The notes below the pieces were generated by a model. That model was not told the DNA's origin, did not search any database, and was given only the letters and a program-made list of their open reading frames with translations. DNA of 9,144 nucleotides, taken from contig JAWLCQ010000184.1 of the NCBI GenBank assembly GCA_041687095.1, positions 1-9,144 of the forward strand. Reading direction: 5' to 3'. A program made the position numbers and the translations under genes. Origin of the DNA: JAWLCQ01 sp041687095. Its GTDB lineage: Bacteria; Planctomycetota; Phycisphaerae; SM23-33. Within the stretch, counting starts at the first letter, position 1; every line of letters begins with the position of its first letter. Positions 1 to 5,569 of this stretch are shown here, piece by piece.

Positions 1-39
1 GGCGCCCGGCCGGCGGGGGACGGTTCCCGTTCGCGCCCA

Positions 40-900
40 TCAGGGCGCGGCGCTTGGGGCGGAAAGGGCGGTGCCCGCGCCCCCCGGCCGCGCGGATCCC
101 GGCAGGCCCAGAAGCAGCCGGACGTATTCGACGTTCGCCGCCAGGATCGCTCCGCGCTCGTCGCCGGGCGGGGTCTCCAGCACGACCCATCCGTCGTACC
201 CCACGTCCTGGAGCGCCGCGGCGACCCCGCGGAAGTTGACGTTTCCACGCCCCAAGCGGACGTTGAACTCCGGAGGGAGCCCGCTCGCCACCTGGACGTC
301 CCTGAGGTGGACCCCGGCGATAGCGGAGGAGCCCAAGCCGCGGATCATGCTCCCGGGGTCGTGGCGGCAGGCGGTCAACTCGCCCGTGTCCACGCAGGCC
401 TTCACGAAGTCGCTCCCGCACCCGGCCAGGAGTTCCTCGAGCTGCCCGAGGGGGAGGCTGCTCTCCACCGCCAGCGTCACTCCCCGCTCCTCGGCGGCGG
501 CCGCCAGGTCCAGCATTGCCGCCGCCGCGACGTCGAACTCCTTGGGGAGTTCGATGCGGTTGCATCCGAGGAACGGGACGATCACGTCGGGCGTCCCGAG
601 TTCGACGGACGCGGCGATCGCCTCGCGGACCAGCTCCGAGAAGCGTTCGACCATCAGCGGGGACCCGATCAGGCACGGGCGGGCGCACAGCACGTCCAGG
701 TGCAGCCCGAGGACGGGCAGGCCGAAGCGCTCGCAGAGCGACCGCACCTCCCGCACGTGCCCCGCATCACCCAAGGCGAGCGCCTCGTCGGGGGTTCGGT
801 AGCACAGGCCCAGGCCCTCCGCCCCCGCGCGCCCCGCGCGGACGAAGCACTCGCGAAGACCGATGTCTCCAAAGGCCGTCTGCTGCATTCCGATTCTCAT
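40..900 (-). CDS. Sugar phosphate isomerase/epimerase-like TIM-barrel protein
   Basis: This 286-residue protein resembles the xylose-isomerase-like / AP endonuclease 2 superfamily, whose members are cytoplasmic metal-dependent TIM barrels that isomerise or epimerise sugars, inositols and related compounds. The usual four metal-ligand positions can be proposed: E146 (in TLAVESS), D171 (in CVDTGEL), H198 (in GVHLRD) and E242 (in VVLETPP), with the spacing seen in tagatose-3-epimerase-type enzymes. The second ligand motif is normally DxxH; here it is D171-T-G-E174, so the histidine is replaced. The last 20 or so residues are rich in Gly, Ala, Pro and Ser and lie outside the barrel. The ATG is supported by a GAAGGAG Shine-Dalgarno sequence seven bases upstream. 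The substrate cannot be deduced. The gene has no close coding partner; its nearest upstream promoter is the strong one at 1295-1325, about 390 bases away. Family assignment is fairly sure; the specific function is unknown. Confidence 0.85.
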   Translation of the reverse strand: MRIGMQQTAFGDIGLRECFVRAGRAGAEGLGLCYRTPDEALALGDAGHVREVRSLCERFGLPVLGLHLDVLCARPCLIGSPLMVERFSELVREAIAASVELGTPDVIVPFLGCNRIELPKEFDVAAAAMLDLAAAAEERGVTLAVESSLPLGQLEELLAGCGSDFVKACVDTGELTACRHDPGSMIRGLGSSAIAGVHLRDVQVASGLPPEFNVRLGRGNVNFRGVAAALQDVGYDGWVVLETPPGDERGAILAANVEYVRLLLGLPGSARPGGAGTALSAPSAAP

Positions 901-1184
901 GTCATGACTCCTTCGCTCTCTGCGAATGCGGGACCCTGTGACGATCGCCCCGCCGGGTTGGGTCCTGGGTCTCCGGCGGCAAGGGAAGAACGGCGCTCGC
1001 GCCTCGGTGCCCGCAGGCGGGCGGCGCGGCGGAGCGTCCCGGGGCCGGCGGCGGGGGCAAGGCGCGGCGGGCGGGCAATGCGCGAAGCGCGAGCCCGCGA
1101 CCGGGAAACCATCGCGCCGCTGGAAAGGCCTGGGGAGGGAACGTCAGAACGAGGCGGCAAGGCGTGAGGTACCGAAAACCGCCG
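901..1184 (-). other. Long GC-rich leader before the TIM-barrel gene
   Basis: No convincing gene lies here. If transcription starts at the promoter at 1295-1325, this is the downstream part of a roughly 390-base 5' leader. An 87-codon open frame (897-1160, minus) runs through it and ends in an ATGA overlap with the start of the TIM-barrel gene. Its composition (Arg, Ala, Pro, Ser) looks like read-through of GC-rich sequence, and it has no clear ribosome binding site. I see no second promoter between the small ORF and the gene. Confidence 0.4.
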
Positions 1185-1221
1185 TCAAGGCCTTTCAGCG
1201 GCGCGGCGCAAATAGCCGCTG
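1175..1221 (-). promoter_or_regulatory. Overlapping alternative stem-loops, possible attenuator
   Basis: Read on the minus strand, CAGCGGC (1221-1215) can pair perfectly with GCCGCTG (1202-1196) around a 12-base loop. The second arm of that stem also contains CCGC (1201-1198), which can pair with GCGG (1182-1179), directly followed by TTTT (1178-1175). The two structures exclude each other. The stop codon of the 27-codon ORF (1187-1185) falls within the second structure. Its stem is only four pairs, so a functional terminator is doubtful. The geometry is seen in the sequence; the regulatory meaning is inferred. Confidence 0.33.
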
Positions 1222-1268
1222 ACGCTGCACAACGAACTGCGGGCCTTCATGTAGAAGCGGTGGTACAT
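1185..1268 (-). CDS. 27-residue upstream ORF, candidate leader peptide
   Basis: The ORF has 27 sense codons and begins MYHRFYMKARSSLC. It starts about 20 bases downstream of the predicted transcription start of the promoter at 1295-1325. It is preceded by AAGGA seven bases before the ATG, so promoter, ribosome binding site and start codon are all well placed. The product is basic and aromatic at its start, with one Cys, no signal peptide and no membrane span. I do not recognise a family. The 3' half of the reading frame lies inside the stem-loops at 1175-1221, which is the layout of a translated leader peptide controlling an attenuator. It could instead be a small protein in its own right. 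A shorter overlapping frame (MKACTTAST) also exists but has a poorer start. That the frame is translated is inference. Confidence 0.42.
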   Translation of the reverse strand: MYHRFYMKARSSLCSVSGYLRRAAERP

Positions 1269-1294
1269 GCTTTCATCCTTGCTGAACACCCCTC

Positions 1295-1325
1295 ATTATA
1301 ACGGAACACCGCGGATCTGTGTCAA
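1295..1325 (-). promoter_or_regulatory. Consensus sigma70-type promoter, 19-bp spacer
   Basis: On the minus strand there is a perfect -35 TTGACA (1325-1320) and a perfect -10 TATAAT (1300-1295) separated by 19 bases. Both hexamers match consensus in otherwise very GC-rich DNA. The predicted start is near 1288, reading toward the 27-codon ORF and the TIM-barrel gene. The spacer is two bases longer than optimal. It carries an imperfect dyad: 6 of 10 symmetric positions pair across the 20 bases 1320-1301. Long spacers with a central dyad are typical of MerR-family-activated promoters, but no regulator gene is in view. Confidence 0.65.
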
Positions 1326-1534
1326 GCCCTTTGCCGCAGGATGCGCCCCTGCGGTCGGGACGCTCCCACGGTGCGATCGCGGAAGCGTTCCGCGCCCTCC
1401 CCGCCCCGTCGCGGGCCGGCAGCCCCTCGGCACAGGCCCGGCGCCGTGCGGAGAGGCCTGTCCCGGCGGGAGGCAAGGCGACCACGTCCTGCGCAGGTGC
1501 CCCGTGGGGTTCCACAACCGCGTGGACGGATCGC

Positions 1535-1566
1535 GGTTGCTCGGGCCTTCCCGGCCTGCGCAAGCC
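1535..1566. repeat. Imperfect intergenic stem-loop
   Basis: The left arm GGTTGCTCGGGCC and the right arm GGCCTGCGCAAGCC are reverse complements apart from one indel and a few mismatches, around a TTCCC loop. It resembles the hairpin-type intergenic repeats elsewhere in this window (for example 7128-7159, which also has a GGTTGC arm). It is followed by CATGGCACCACGG. Confidence 0.45.
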
Positions 1567-1600
1567 ATGGCACCACGGCGAGCCAAAGTCTAAGACGTAG

Positions 1601-1646
1601 CCAATCAACCAGTTACTCAAGTAACCAGCTAACCAGTCAATCAACC
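1601..1646. repeat. Degenerate tandem repeat, 8-bp period
   Basis: About six units of an 8-bp motif, TGGTTNNY on the minus strand, lie just downstream of the YlbF-family gene. They form an AT-rich island in GC-rich DNA. The central units form a short palindrome, GTTAC-TTGA-GTAAC. Function is unknown; it could be slippage-derived repeat DNA or a protein-binding array. Confidence 0.55.
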
Positions 1647-1658
1647 GTCGTTGCCGTG

Positions 1659-2006
1659 CTACGCCTTCGCGGGTTGGCCTTCGTGGAGGTGTTTGTTCAT
1701 GGCCTGGTGGACGCGGCGCATGAGGTCGACGAAGTCGACCTGGGCGGCGGTGAGGGTTTTGAAGACGTCGTTGGACAGGAGTTGGCGGCGGAGGTCGTCG
1801 AGGCGGTGCTTGTCGGGGACCTCGATGGGCTGGTTCTCCTCCTCGAGGCGGGCGACCTTTTCGGCGTGCTGCTGGTAGTCGCGGAAGAGTTGGACGAGGG
1901 GGGGGTGCTTTTCGAGTTCGGCGCGGGCGGCGGCGAGTTTGCGGGCCTGGGGGGAGGCGGCGAGTTCTTTGCCCAGGCGGTCGGCGAGGTCGAGGATGTC
2001 GGACAT
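1659..2006 (-). CDS. YlbF/YmcA-family (Com_YlbF) protein
   Basis: This 115-residue, almost entirely helical protein matches the YlbF/YmcA family. It starts MSDILDLADRLGKELAAS, followed by QARKLAAARAELEKHP, LFRDYQQHAEKVARLEEE, and the characteristic late helix AQVDFVDLMRRVHQAMNKHL. In Bacillus, YlbF and YmcA together with YaaT form the Y-complex, which directs RNase Y cleavage of mRNA and affects competence and sporulation; whether that role holds here is unknown. The start at 2006 is chosen over an in-frame ATG 20 codons upstream because GGAG lies eight bases before it and homology begins there. The protein has no cysteine, so it cannot supply cysteine ligands to the Fe-S clusters reported for the Bacillus complex. 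Charged residues dominate, fitting a soluble cytoplasmic protein. It stands alone, with no same-strand neighbour close by. Confidence 0.82.
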   Translation of the reverse strand: MSDILDLADRLGKELAASPQARKLAAARAELEKHPPLVQLFRDYQQHAEKVARLEEENQPIEVPDKHRLDDLRRQLLSNDVFKTLTAAQVDFVDLMRRVHQAMNKHLHEGQPAKA

Positions 2007-2230
2007 GGGTCGTTCTCCGTTCATGGTCCAGGATGGAAAGGATTCCGGGGCGTCGGTTCCCGCCATCGCACCCGGCGGGGACGCACGGGCCGCCGCTCGC
2101 GAGCGGAAACGGTCGAGCGCGGCCTCGACTCAATTGTCTATGATTGAAACGATTCCGGTCGTATTGTATCGGGCGGGCGGCGGGATTCGCCAGAGGCAAC
2201 GTCCGGTCGGCCGACGGGGCGGGCCGGGCG

Positions 2231-2261
2231 AGAAGAAGAAGAAGAAGAAGAAGAAGAAGAG
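2231..2261. repeat. GAA/AGA microsatellite, copy 1
   Basis: Ten uninterrupted AGA (GAA) units. A second, almost equally long GAA tract lies 57 bases to the right. Triplet microsatellites of this length are uncommon in bacterial chromosomes. Here they are non-coding, although they create poly-Lys, poly-Glu, poly-Phe and poly-Ser shadow frames. Confidence 0.9.
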
Positions 2262-2292
2262 CGGGGGGCTGCGGGTAGTCAGTAGCCGCCTA

Positions 2293-2313
2293 CCACCGAC
2301 GCGGGGTCGGTGG
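2293..2313. repeat. Perfect 8-bp stem-loop between the GAA tracts
   Basis: CCACCGAC (2293-2300) and GTCGGTGG (2306-2313) are exact reverse complements around the loop GCGGG. No T-run follows on either strand, so it is not an evident intrinsic terminator. Confidence 0.6.
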
Positions 2314-2318
2314 GGAAT

Positions 2319-2346
2319 AGAAGAAGAAGAAGAAGAAGAAGAAGAA
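2319..2346. repeat. GAA/AGA microsatellite, copy 2
   Basis: About nine uninterrupted AGA units in the same orientation as the first tract. The two tracts flank a stem-loop. Their similarity suggests duplication or independent slippage expansion of the same triplet. Confidence 0.9.
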
Positions 2347-2379
2347 CCCGCCCCAGTTGCCGCACCCGACGCCCTCCCC

Positions 2380-2407
2380 GGGGGGGGGGGGCAGCGGGCC
2401 CTGCCCC
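2380..2407. repeat. Run of 12 G joined to a GC hairpin
   Basis: Twelve consecutive G (2380-2391) run into a 7-bp stem, GGGGCAG (2388-2394) with CTGCCCC (2401-2407). The homopolymer is a likely site of replication slippage and also of sequencing or assembly length error. It is non-coding here, and no gene is clearly placed under its control. Confidence 0.75.
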
Positions 2408-2465
2408 CGCGAAGAAGCGGCCGGGAGACGGAAGGGCCGCCCGGGGTAGCTTGTAAACCTTCGCT

Positions 2466-2486
2466 CCGCCCGGGCAAGCCGGGCGG
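2466..2486. repeat. Perfect 8-bp GC stem-loop
   Basis: CCGCCCGG (2466-2473) and CCGGGCGG (2479-2486) are exact reverse complements around the loop GCAAG. There is no adjoining T-run. Like its neighbours, it appears to be intergenic structured sequence of unknown role. Confidence 0.6.
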
Positions 2487-2644
2487 GGGCGGGAGGGATG
2501 CTCGGCGGCGGGGCGGACGGTGCGGGGGGCTCCTGCGGCGGCGGCGGGGCGGTTTCCCGACGCGGCCGGGGGGCGTTGGAAAGGACTGATGCTGGGTTTG
2601 GCGCAATGGCCTCCGTGGCGGCGGGCGAGAGTTTGGGGGAAGAG

Positions 2645-2825
2645 CACGGCTGGGAACAGCGCAGCCGTGGCACCCGGGGCGCGGCGGCGTTGGGAAGCAC
2701 GGCTGCGAACAGCGCAGCCGTGGCACCCGGGGCGCGGCGGCGTTGGGAGGCACGGCTGCGAACAGCGCAGCCGTGGCACCCGGGGCGCGGCGTTGGGAGG
2801 CACGGCTGCGAACGGCGCAGCTGTG
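2645..2825 (+). repeat. Array of four tandem stem-loop repeats
   Basis: Four copies of a 25-nt hairpin lie at 2645-2669, 2698-2722, 2751-2775 and 2801-2825, with start-to-start distances of 53, 53 and 50 bases. The consensus stem is CACGGCTGCG / CGCAGCCGTG around the loop AACAG. Copies are joined by a conserved linker, GCACCCGGGGCGCGGCGGCG, then TTGGGA, which lacks three bases before copy 4. Copy 1 has one stem mismatch. Copy 4 has a changed loop base and a C-to-T change in its 3' arm that turns one pair into G-T, which would still allow pairing in RNA. The array ends about 145 bases before the rnr start codon, in the same direction, and may be part of its leader. It is not CRISPR: there are no unique spacers. 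Confidence 0.88.
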
Positions 2826-2842
2826 GCACCCCGGGGCCGTGG

Positions 2843-2877
2843 CACCCCCAAGCGGCAGACAGCGCCGCTTGAGGGTG
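2843..2877. repeat. Strong 14-bp stem-loop closing the repeat array
   Basis: CACCCCCAAGCGGC pairs with GCCGCTTGAGGGTG with a single internal mismatch, around the 7-base loop AGACAGC. The flanking GGCACCC matches the end of the array linkers, so it may be a diverged relative of the same repeat family. No T-run follows on either strand. Confidence 0.7.
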
Positions 2878-2969
2878 GCACCCGGTGAACGGTTACGGAG
2901 ATTGGAGAATTGCCTCGGGCGGCGGTGAGGCCGATGCGGTGCGCGCGCCCGGGGCGGAAAGGGTACACC

Positions 2970-5273
2970 ATGCCCGAACAGTACGTCGAAGCGATCCTCA
3001 AGTACCTCGCCCAGCGGCACTACCAGCCCCTCAAGCCGCGCCAGCTCGCCCGCGTCATGGGCGTGGCCGAGCAGGAGTACGACTCCTTCCGCGACGCGGT
3101 GAAGACGCTCCGCGACCAGGGGCGCGTCGTCCTCGGGGCCAAGAACGCCCTGATGCTCCCGGAGATGTCCTCGCGGATCGTGGGGTACTACCGGGCCAAC
3201 CCGCGGGGCTTCGGGTTCATCACGCCCGAGACCCCCACCGCCCACGGGGACCTCTTTGTGCCCCCGGGCAAGTCGGGCGGGGCGCTGGACGGGGACCTCG
3301 TCGTCGCCCGCGTCCACCAGCAGGGCCGCCGCGAGGGCAAGGCCGTCTTCGCCGGGGAGATCGTCGAGATCGTCCAGCGGGGGCGGAACCGCTTCGTCGG
3401 GACGCTGGAGCAGACGGGCAAGGCCTGGTTCGTCCTGCCCGAGGGCAAGCGGACGGTCCCCCCCGTCGTCGTTCGCGACATCGGGGCGGCCGGTCCCAAA
3501 GCGGGCACCAAGGTCGTCGTCGAGGTCCTGGACTTCGGGGGCGAGGGGTCGCTGCCGTCGGGGGTGATCGTCGAGACGCTGGGGGCGGCGACCGACCTCG
3601 CCGTCGAGACCCTCGCGGTCATCCGCGCCCACGGGCTCAGCGACCGGTTCCCGCAGGAGGCGCTCGACGAGGCCCACCGGGTCGCCGAGGCCTTCGACCC
3701 CGCCGACCCCGTCCAGCGGGGGCGGCGGGAGGACTTGACGGGCAAGACGATCCTCACCATCGACCCCCCCGACGCCCGCGACTTTGACGACGCGATCAGC
3801 CTGGACGTGCACCGCGACGGGACGGTGACGCTGGGGGTCCACATCGCGGACGTGTCGAGCTTCGTGAGCGAGGGCGGGCCCCTGGACGCCGAGGCCCGCC
3901 TGCGGACGACCAGCGTCTACTTCCCCCGCAAGGTCATCCCCATGCTGCCCGAGTCGCTGTCCAACGGGGTGTGTTCGCTGCAGGAGGGCGTGGACCGGTT
4001 CTGCCAGAGCGTGTTCATCACCTACGACGCGAAGGGCGGCGTGACGGGGTCGCGGGTCTGCGAGAGCGTGATCCGCTCGGCGAGGCGGCTGACGTACGTC
4101 GAGGCGCAGGGGATCATCGACGGGCAGACGGGCGGGTACGATCCGCCGGTCGTGAAGCTCCTGCAGCGGCTGGCGGCGTTGGCGAAGGCGATCGAGGCCC
4201 GCCGCCGCGGTCAGGGGATGCTGCACCTGGACCTGCCCGACGTCGAGCTGGTCTTCGACGAGAGCGACAAGGTCGTCGACGCGGTTCCCGAGGACCAGTC
4301 GTACACGCACACGCTGATCGAGATGTTCATGGTCGAGGCCAACGAGGCCGTCGCGGCCCTGCTGACGGCGAAGAACCGCCCGTTCCTGCGGCGGATCCAC
4401 CCCCCGCCCAACGAGATGGGCAGCAAGCAGTTCCAGACGTTCGTCCGCGCGTGCGGGCACCGCATCCCGGGGGACCTGACGCGCCACGACGTGCAGGCGC
4501 TGCTGGCGAGCGTCAAGGGGCGCCCGGAGTCCTACGCGGTGAACCTGGCGATCCTGAAGATGATGCAGCAGGCGGAGTACTCCCCGATGCAGGTGGAGCA
4601 CTTCGCGCTGGCGTCGCGGCACTACTGCCACTTCACGAGCCCCATCCGCCGCTACCCCGACCTGACGGTGCACCGGCTGATCCGCGAGTACTGCCGCAAC
4701 CGCCTCGACCATCGCCCGCCCGAGGACATGGCGGCGTTGACGAGCCTGGGGGGGCACTGCTCCACCAACGAGCGCCGCGCCGAGGCCGCCGCCAACGAAC
4801 TCCGCGACGTGCTGATCCTCCAGCTCCTGGAGACGAAGGTGGGCGAGACCTTCGATGGGGTCATCACGGGGGTCGCGAACTTCGGGATCTTCGTCGAGTC
4901 CCCGCGGTTCCTCATCGAGGGCCTCGTGCGGATCGACGACCTGGGCGACGACTGGTGGGAGGTCGAGGCCCGCACCGGGCAGGTCCGCGGCCAGCGGAGC
5001 GGGCGGACCTTCCGCATCGGGGACATGCTCGCCGTCCGCATCGTCAACGTGGACGTGGCGAAACGCCAGCTCTACCTCATCCCCGACAAGCCCCCGGGCA
5101 AGGGGAAGGACAAGGAGCCGAAGCAGCCCAAGGGCAAGGCCAAGGGCCCGACCAAGGGGCAGGCCAAGCCCGCGAAGGGCAAGGCCAAGGGCCCGGCGAA
5201 GGGCCCGGCGAAGGCCCCCCCCACCGGGCGCGAGAAGACGCCCGACAAGGGGACCCGCCGGCGGAAGCGGTAA
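2970..5273 (+). CDS. rnr: Ribonuclease R (RNB-family 3'-5' exoribonuclease)
   Basis: This 767-residue protein is a cytoplasmic processive 3'-5' exoribonuclease of the RNase II/R family; RNase R degrades structured RNA and helps in mRNA and rRNA quality control. Domain order is visible: an N-terminal winged-helix-like segment (about 1-60), cold-shock OB folds with GYYRANPRGFGFITPE and DLFVPPG (about 68-200), the RNB domain (about 245-580), an S1 domain (GETFDGVITGVANFGIFVES, about 625-706) and a basic tail. RNB motif TIDPPDARDFDDA at 263-275 supplies the metal-binding aspartates D265, D271, D273 and D274; HIADVS (291-296), YFPRKVIPMLPESLSNGVCS, MVEANEAVAALL and TSPIRRYPDL (556-565) follow. The last 60 or so residues repeat KGKAKGP-like units and end in RRRKR, as in other RNase R proteins with Lys-rich tails. 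The ATG at 2970 is preferred over an in-frame start 20 codons upstream because homology begins there and GGAAAGGG precedes it. Confidence 0.96.
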   Translation: MPEQYVEAILKYLAQRHYQPLKPRQLARVMGVAEQEYDSFRDAVKTLRDQGRVVLGAKNALMLPEMSSRIVGYYRANPRGFGFITPETPTAHGDLFVPPGKSGGALDGDLVVARVHQQGRREGKAVFAGEIVEIVQRGRNRFVGTLEQTGKAWFVLPEGKRTVPPVVVRDIGAAGPKAGTKVVVEVLDFGGEGSLPSGVIVETLGAATDLAVETLAVIRAHGLSDRFPQEALDEAHRVAEAFDPADPVQRGRREDLTGKTILTIDPPDARDFDDAISLDVHRDGTVTLGVHIADVSSFVSEGGPLDAEARLRTTSVYFPRKVIPMLPESLSNGVCSLQEGVDRFCQSVFITYDAKGGVTGSRVCESVIRSARRLTYVEAQGIIDGQTGGYDPPVVKLLQRLAALAKAIEARRRGQGMLHLDLPDVELVFDESDKVVDAVPEDQSYTHTLIEMFMVEANEAVAALLTAKNRPFLRRIHPPPNEMGSKQFQTFVRACGHRIPGDLTRHDVQALLASVKGRPESYAVNLAILKMMQQAEYSPMQVEHFALASRHYCHFTSPIRRYPDLTVHRLIREYCRNRLDHRPPEDMAALTSLGGHCSTNERRAEAAANELRDVLILQLLETKVGETFDGVITGVANFGIFVESPRFLIEGLVRIDDLGDDWWEVEARTGQVRGQRSGRTFRIGDMLAVRIVNVDVAKRQLYLIPDKPPGKGKDKEPKQPKGKAKGPTKGQAKPAKGKAKGPAKGPAKAPPTGREKTPDKGTRRRKR

Positions 5274-5355
5274 CGCGGGGTGCCGCCAGGACGCGTGGCC
5301 GGCGGCGGTGCGCGCGATCGGCCGCAGAGGCGCGAGTTCGTGGTACGTGCAGTTC

Positions 5356-5458
5356 GTAGGGCGTGCAGGCCCCGTAGCGAAGCGGAGGGGTCTGCGCGCG
5401 GAAGGGCGCATCCCGCGCGCAAGCGTCTCCGCTGCGCTCCAACGCTTGCACGCCCTAC
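5356..5458. repeat. 103-nt near-symmetrical long hairpin
   Basis: Two 46-base arms (5356-5401 and 5413-5458) are reverse complements at 36 of 46 positions with no bulge, around an 11-base loop. Perfect blocks are GTAGGGCGTGCA at the outer end, an 11-base block with one mismatch in the middle (AGCGGAG/CTCCGCT), and TGCGCGCGG at the tip. It sits 83 bases after rnr and before the next promoter. No T-run follows, so it could protect or end the rnr transcript only without a classical tail. The right arm contains CTCCGCTGCGCTCC (5427-5440), which recurs exactly at 7136-7149. This points to a dispersed intergenic hairpin family (REP/MITE-like). Confidence 0.8.
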
Positions 5459-5497
5459 CTGCCGCCGCACCCGGGCGGGGGGTGCGGGAAAATGGTG

Positions 5498-5525
5498 TTG
5501 ATCCGCGGGGCGGGATGTGGATAAT
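5498..5525 (+). promoter_or_regulatory. Sigma70-type promoter of the zinc-ribbon/RNase HI operon
   Basis: TTGATC (5498-5503) and GATAAT (5520-5525) are separated by 16 bases. Each differs from consensus at one or two positions. A start near 5532 would give a leader of about 38 bases to the ATG at 5570. The AT content rises sharply here compared with the surroundings. Confidence 0.55.
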
Positions 5526-5569
5526 GCGCCTTTTGTCCCGTCCATTTTACAAGTGAAGAGGGTGATGGA

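Larger units (their letters stand above)
1326..1658. other. Intergenic region with hairpin and short-period repeat
   Basis: No gene is supported between the promoter at 1295-1325 and the end of the YlbF-family gene. The stretch holds an imperfect stem-loop at 1535-1566 and the 8-bp-period repeat at 1601-1646. Frames open through it on both strands are compositional. No intrinsic terminator with a T-run is visible downstream of the YlbF-family gene. Confidence 0.5.
2007..2969. other. Long repeat-rich intergenic region between divergent genes
   Basis: About 960 bases separate the minus-strand YlbF-family gene from plus-strand rnr, and I find no credible gene in them. An AT-richer island at about 2130-2170 probably contains the upstream promoters. 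On the minus strand it has a TACAAT -10-like box (2168-2163) without a good -35; on the plus strand it has TTGAAA followed 17 bases later by TATCGG. Neither is convincing. The rest holds two GAA repeats, a 12-base G run, hairpins at 2293-2313, 2388-2407 and 2466-2486, the stem-loop array at 2645-2825 and a final strong hairpin at 2843-2877. Confidence 0.6.

Noticed and set aside
897..1160. 87-codon minus-strand ORF overlapping the TIM-barrel start by ATGA
   Set aside because: The overlap looks like translational coupling, but there is no ribosome binding site and the product is Arg/Ala/Pro/Ser-rich with no similarity I recognise.
1273..2199. 308-codon minus-strand frame spanning the YlbF-family gene and its flanks
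   Set aside because: It is in a different frame from the YlbF protein, and runs through the octamer repeat and GC-rich intergenic sequence; its Pro/Arg-rich translation is not protein-like.
2645..2825. CRISPR array
   Set aside because: Spacing is regular, but the whole 50-53 bp unit is repeated, including the parts between hairpins. There are no unique spacers and no cas genes.
3971..5359. 462-codon open frame on the plus strand
   Set aside because: It overlaps rnr in another frame and is dominated by Arg, Gly, Pro and Ala, as expected for an off-frame reading.
2130..5411. 1093-codon open frame on the minus strand
   Set aside because: It is antisense to rnr, whose catalytic motifs are unmistakable. 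The frame stays open because of GC-rich codon bias, and its translation is low complexity with long Ser and Phe runs from the GAA repeats.
5356..5458. Intrinsic terminator of rnr
   Set aside because: The stem is long but no T-run follows it on either strand. It may still protect a 3' end, but a classical terminator is not supported.
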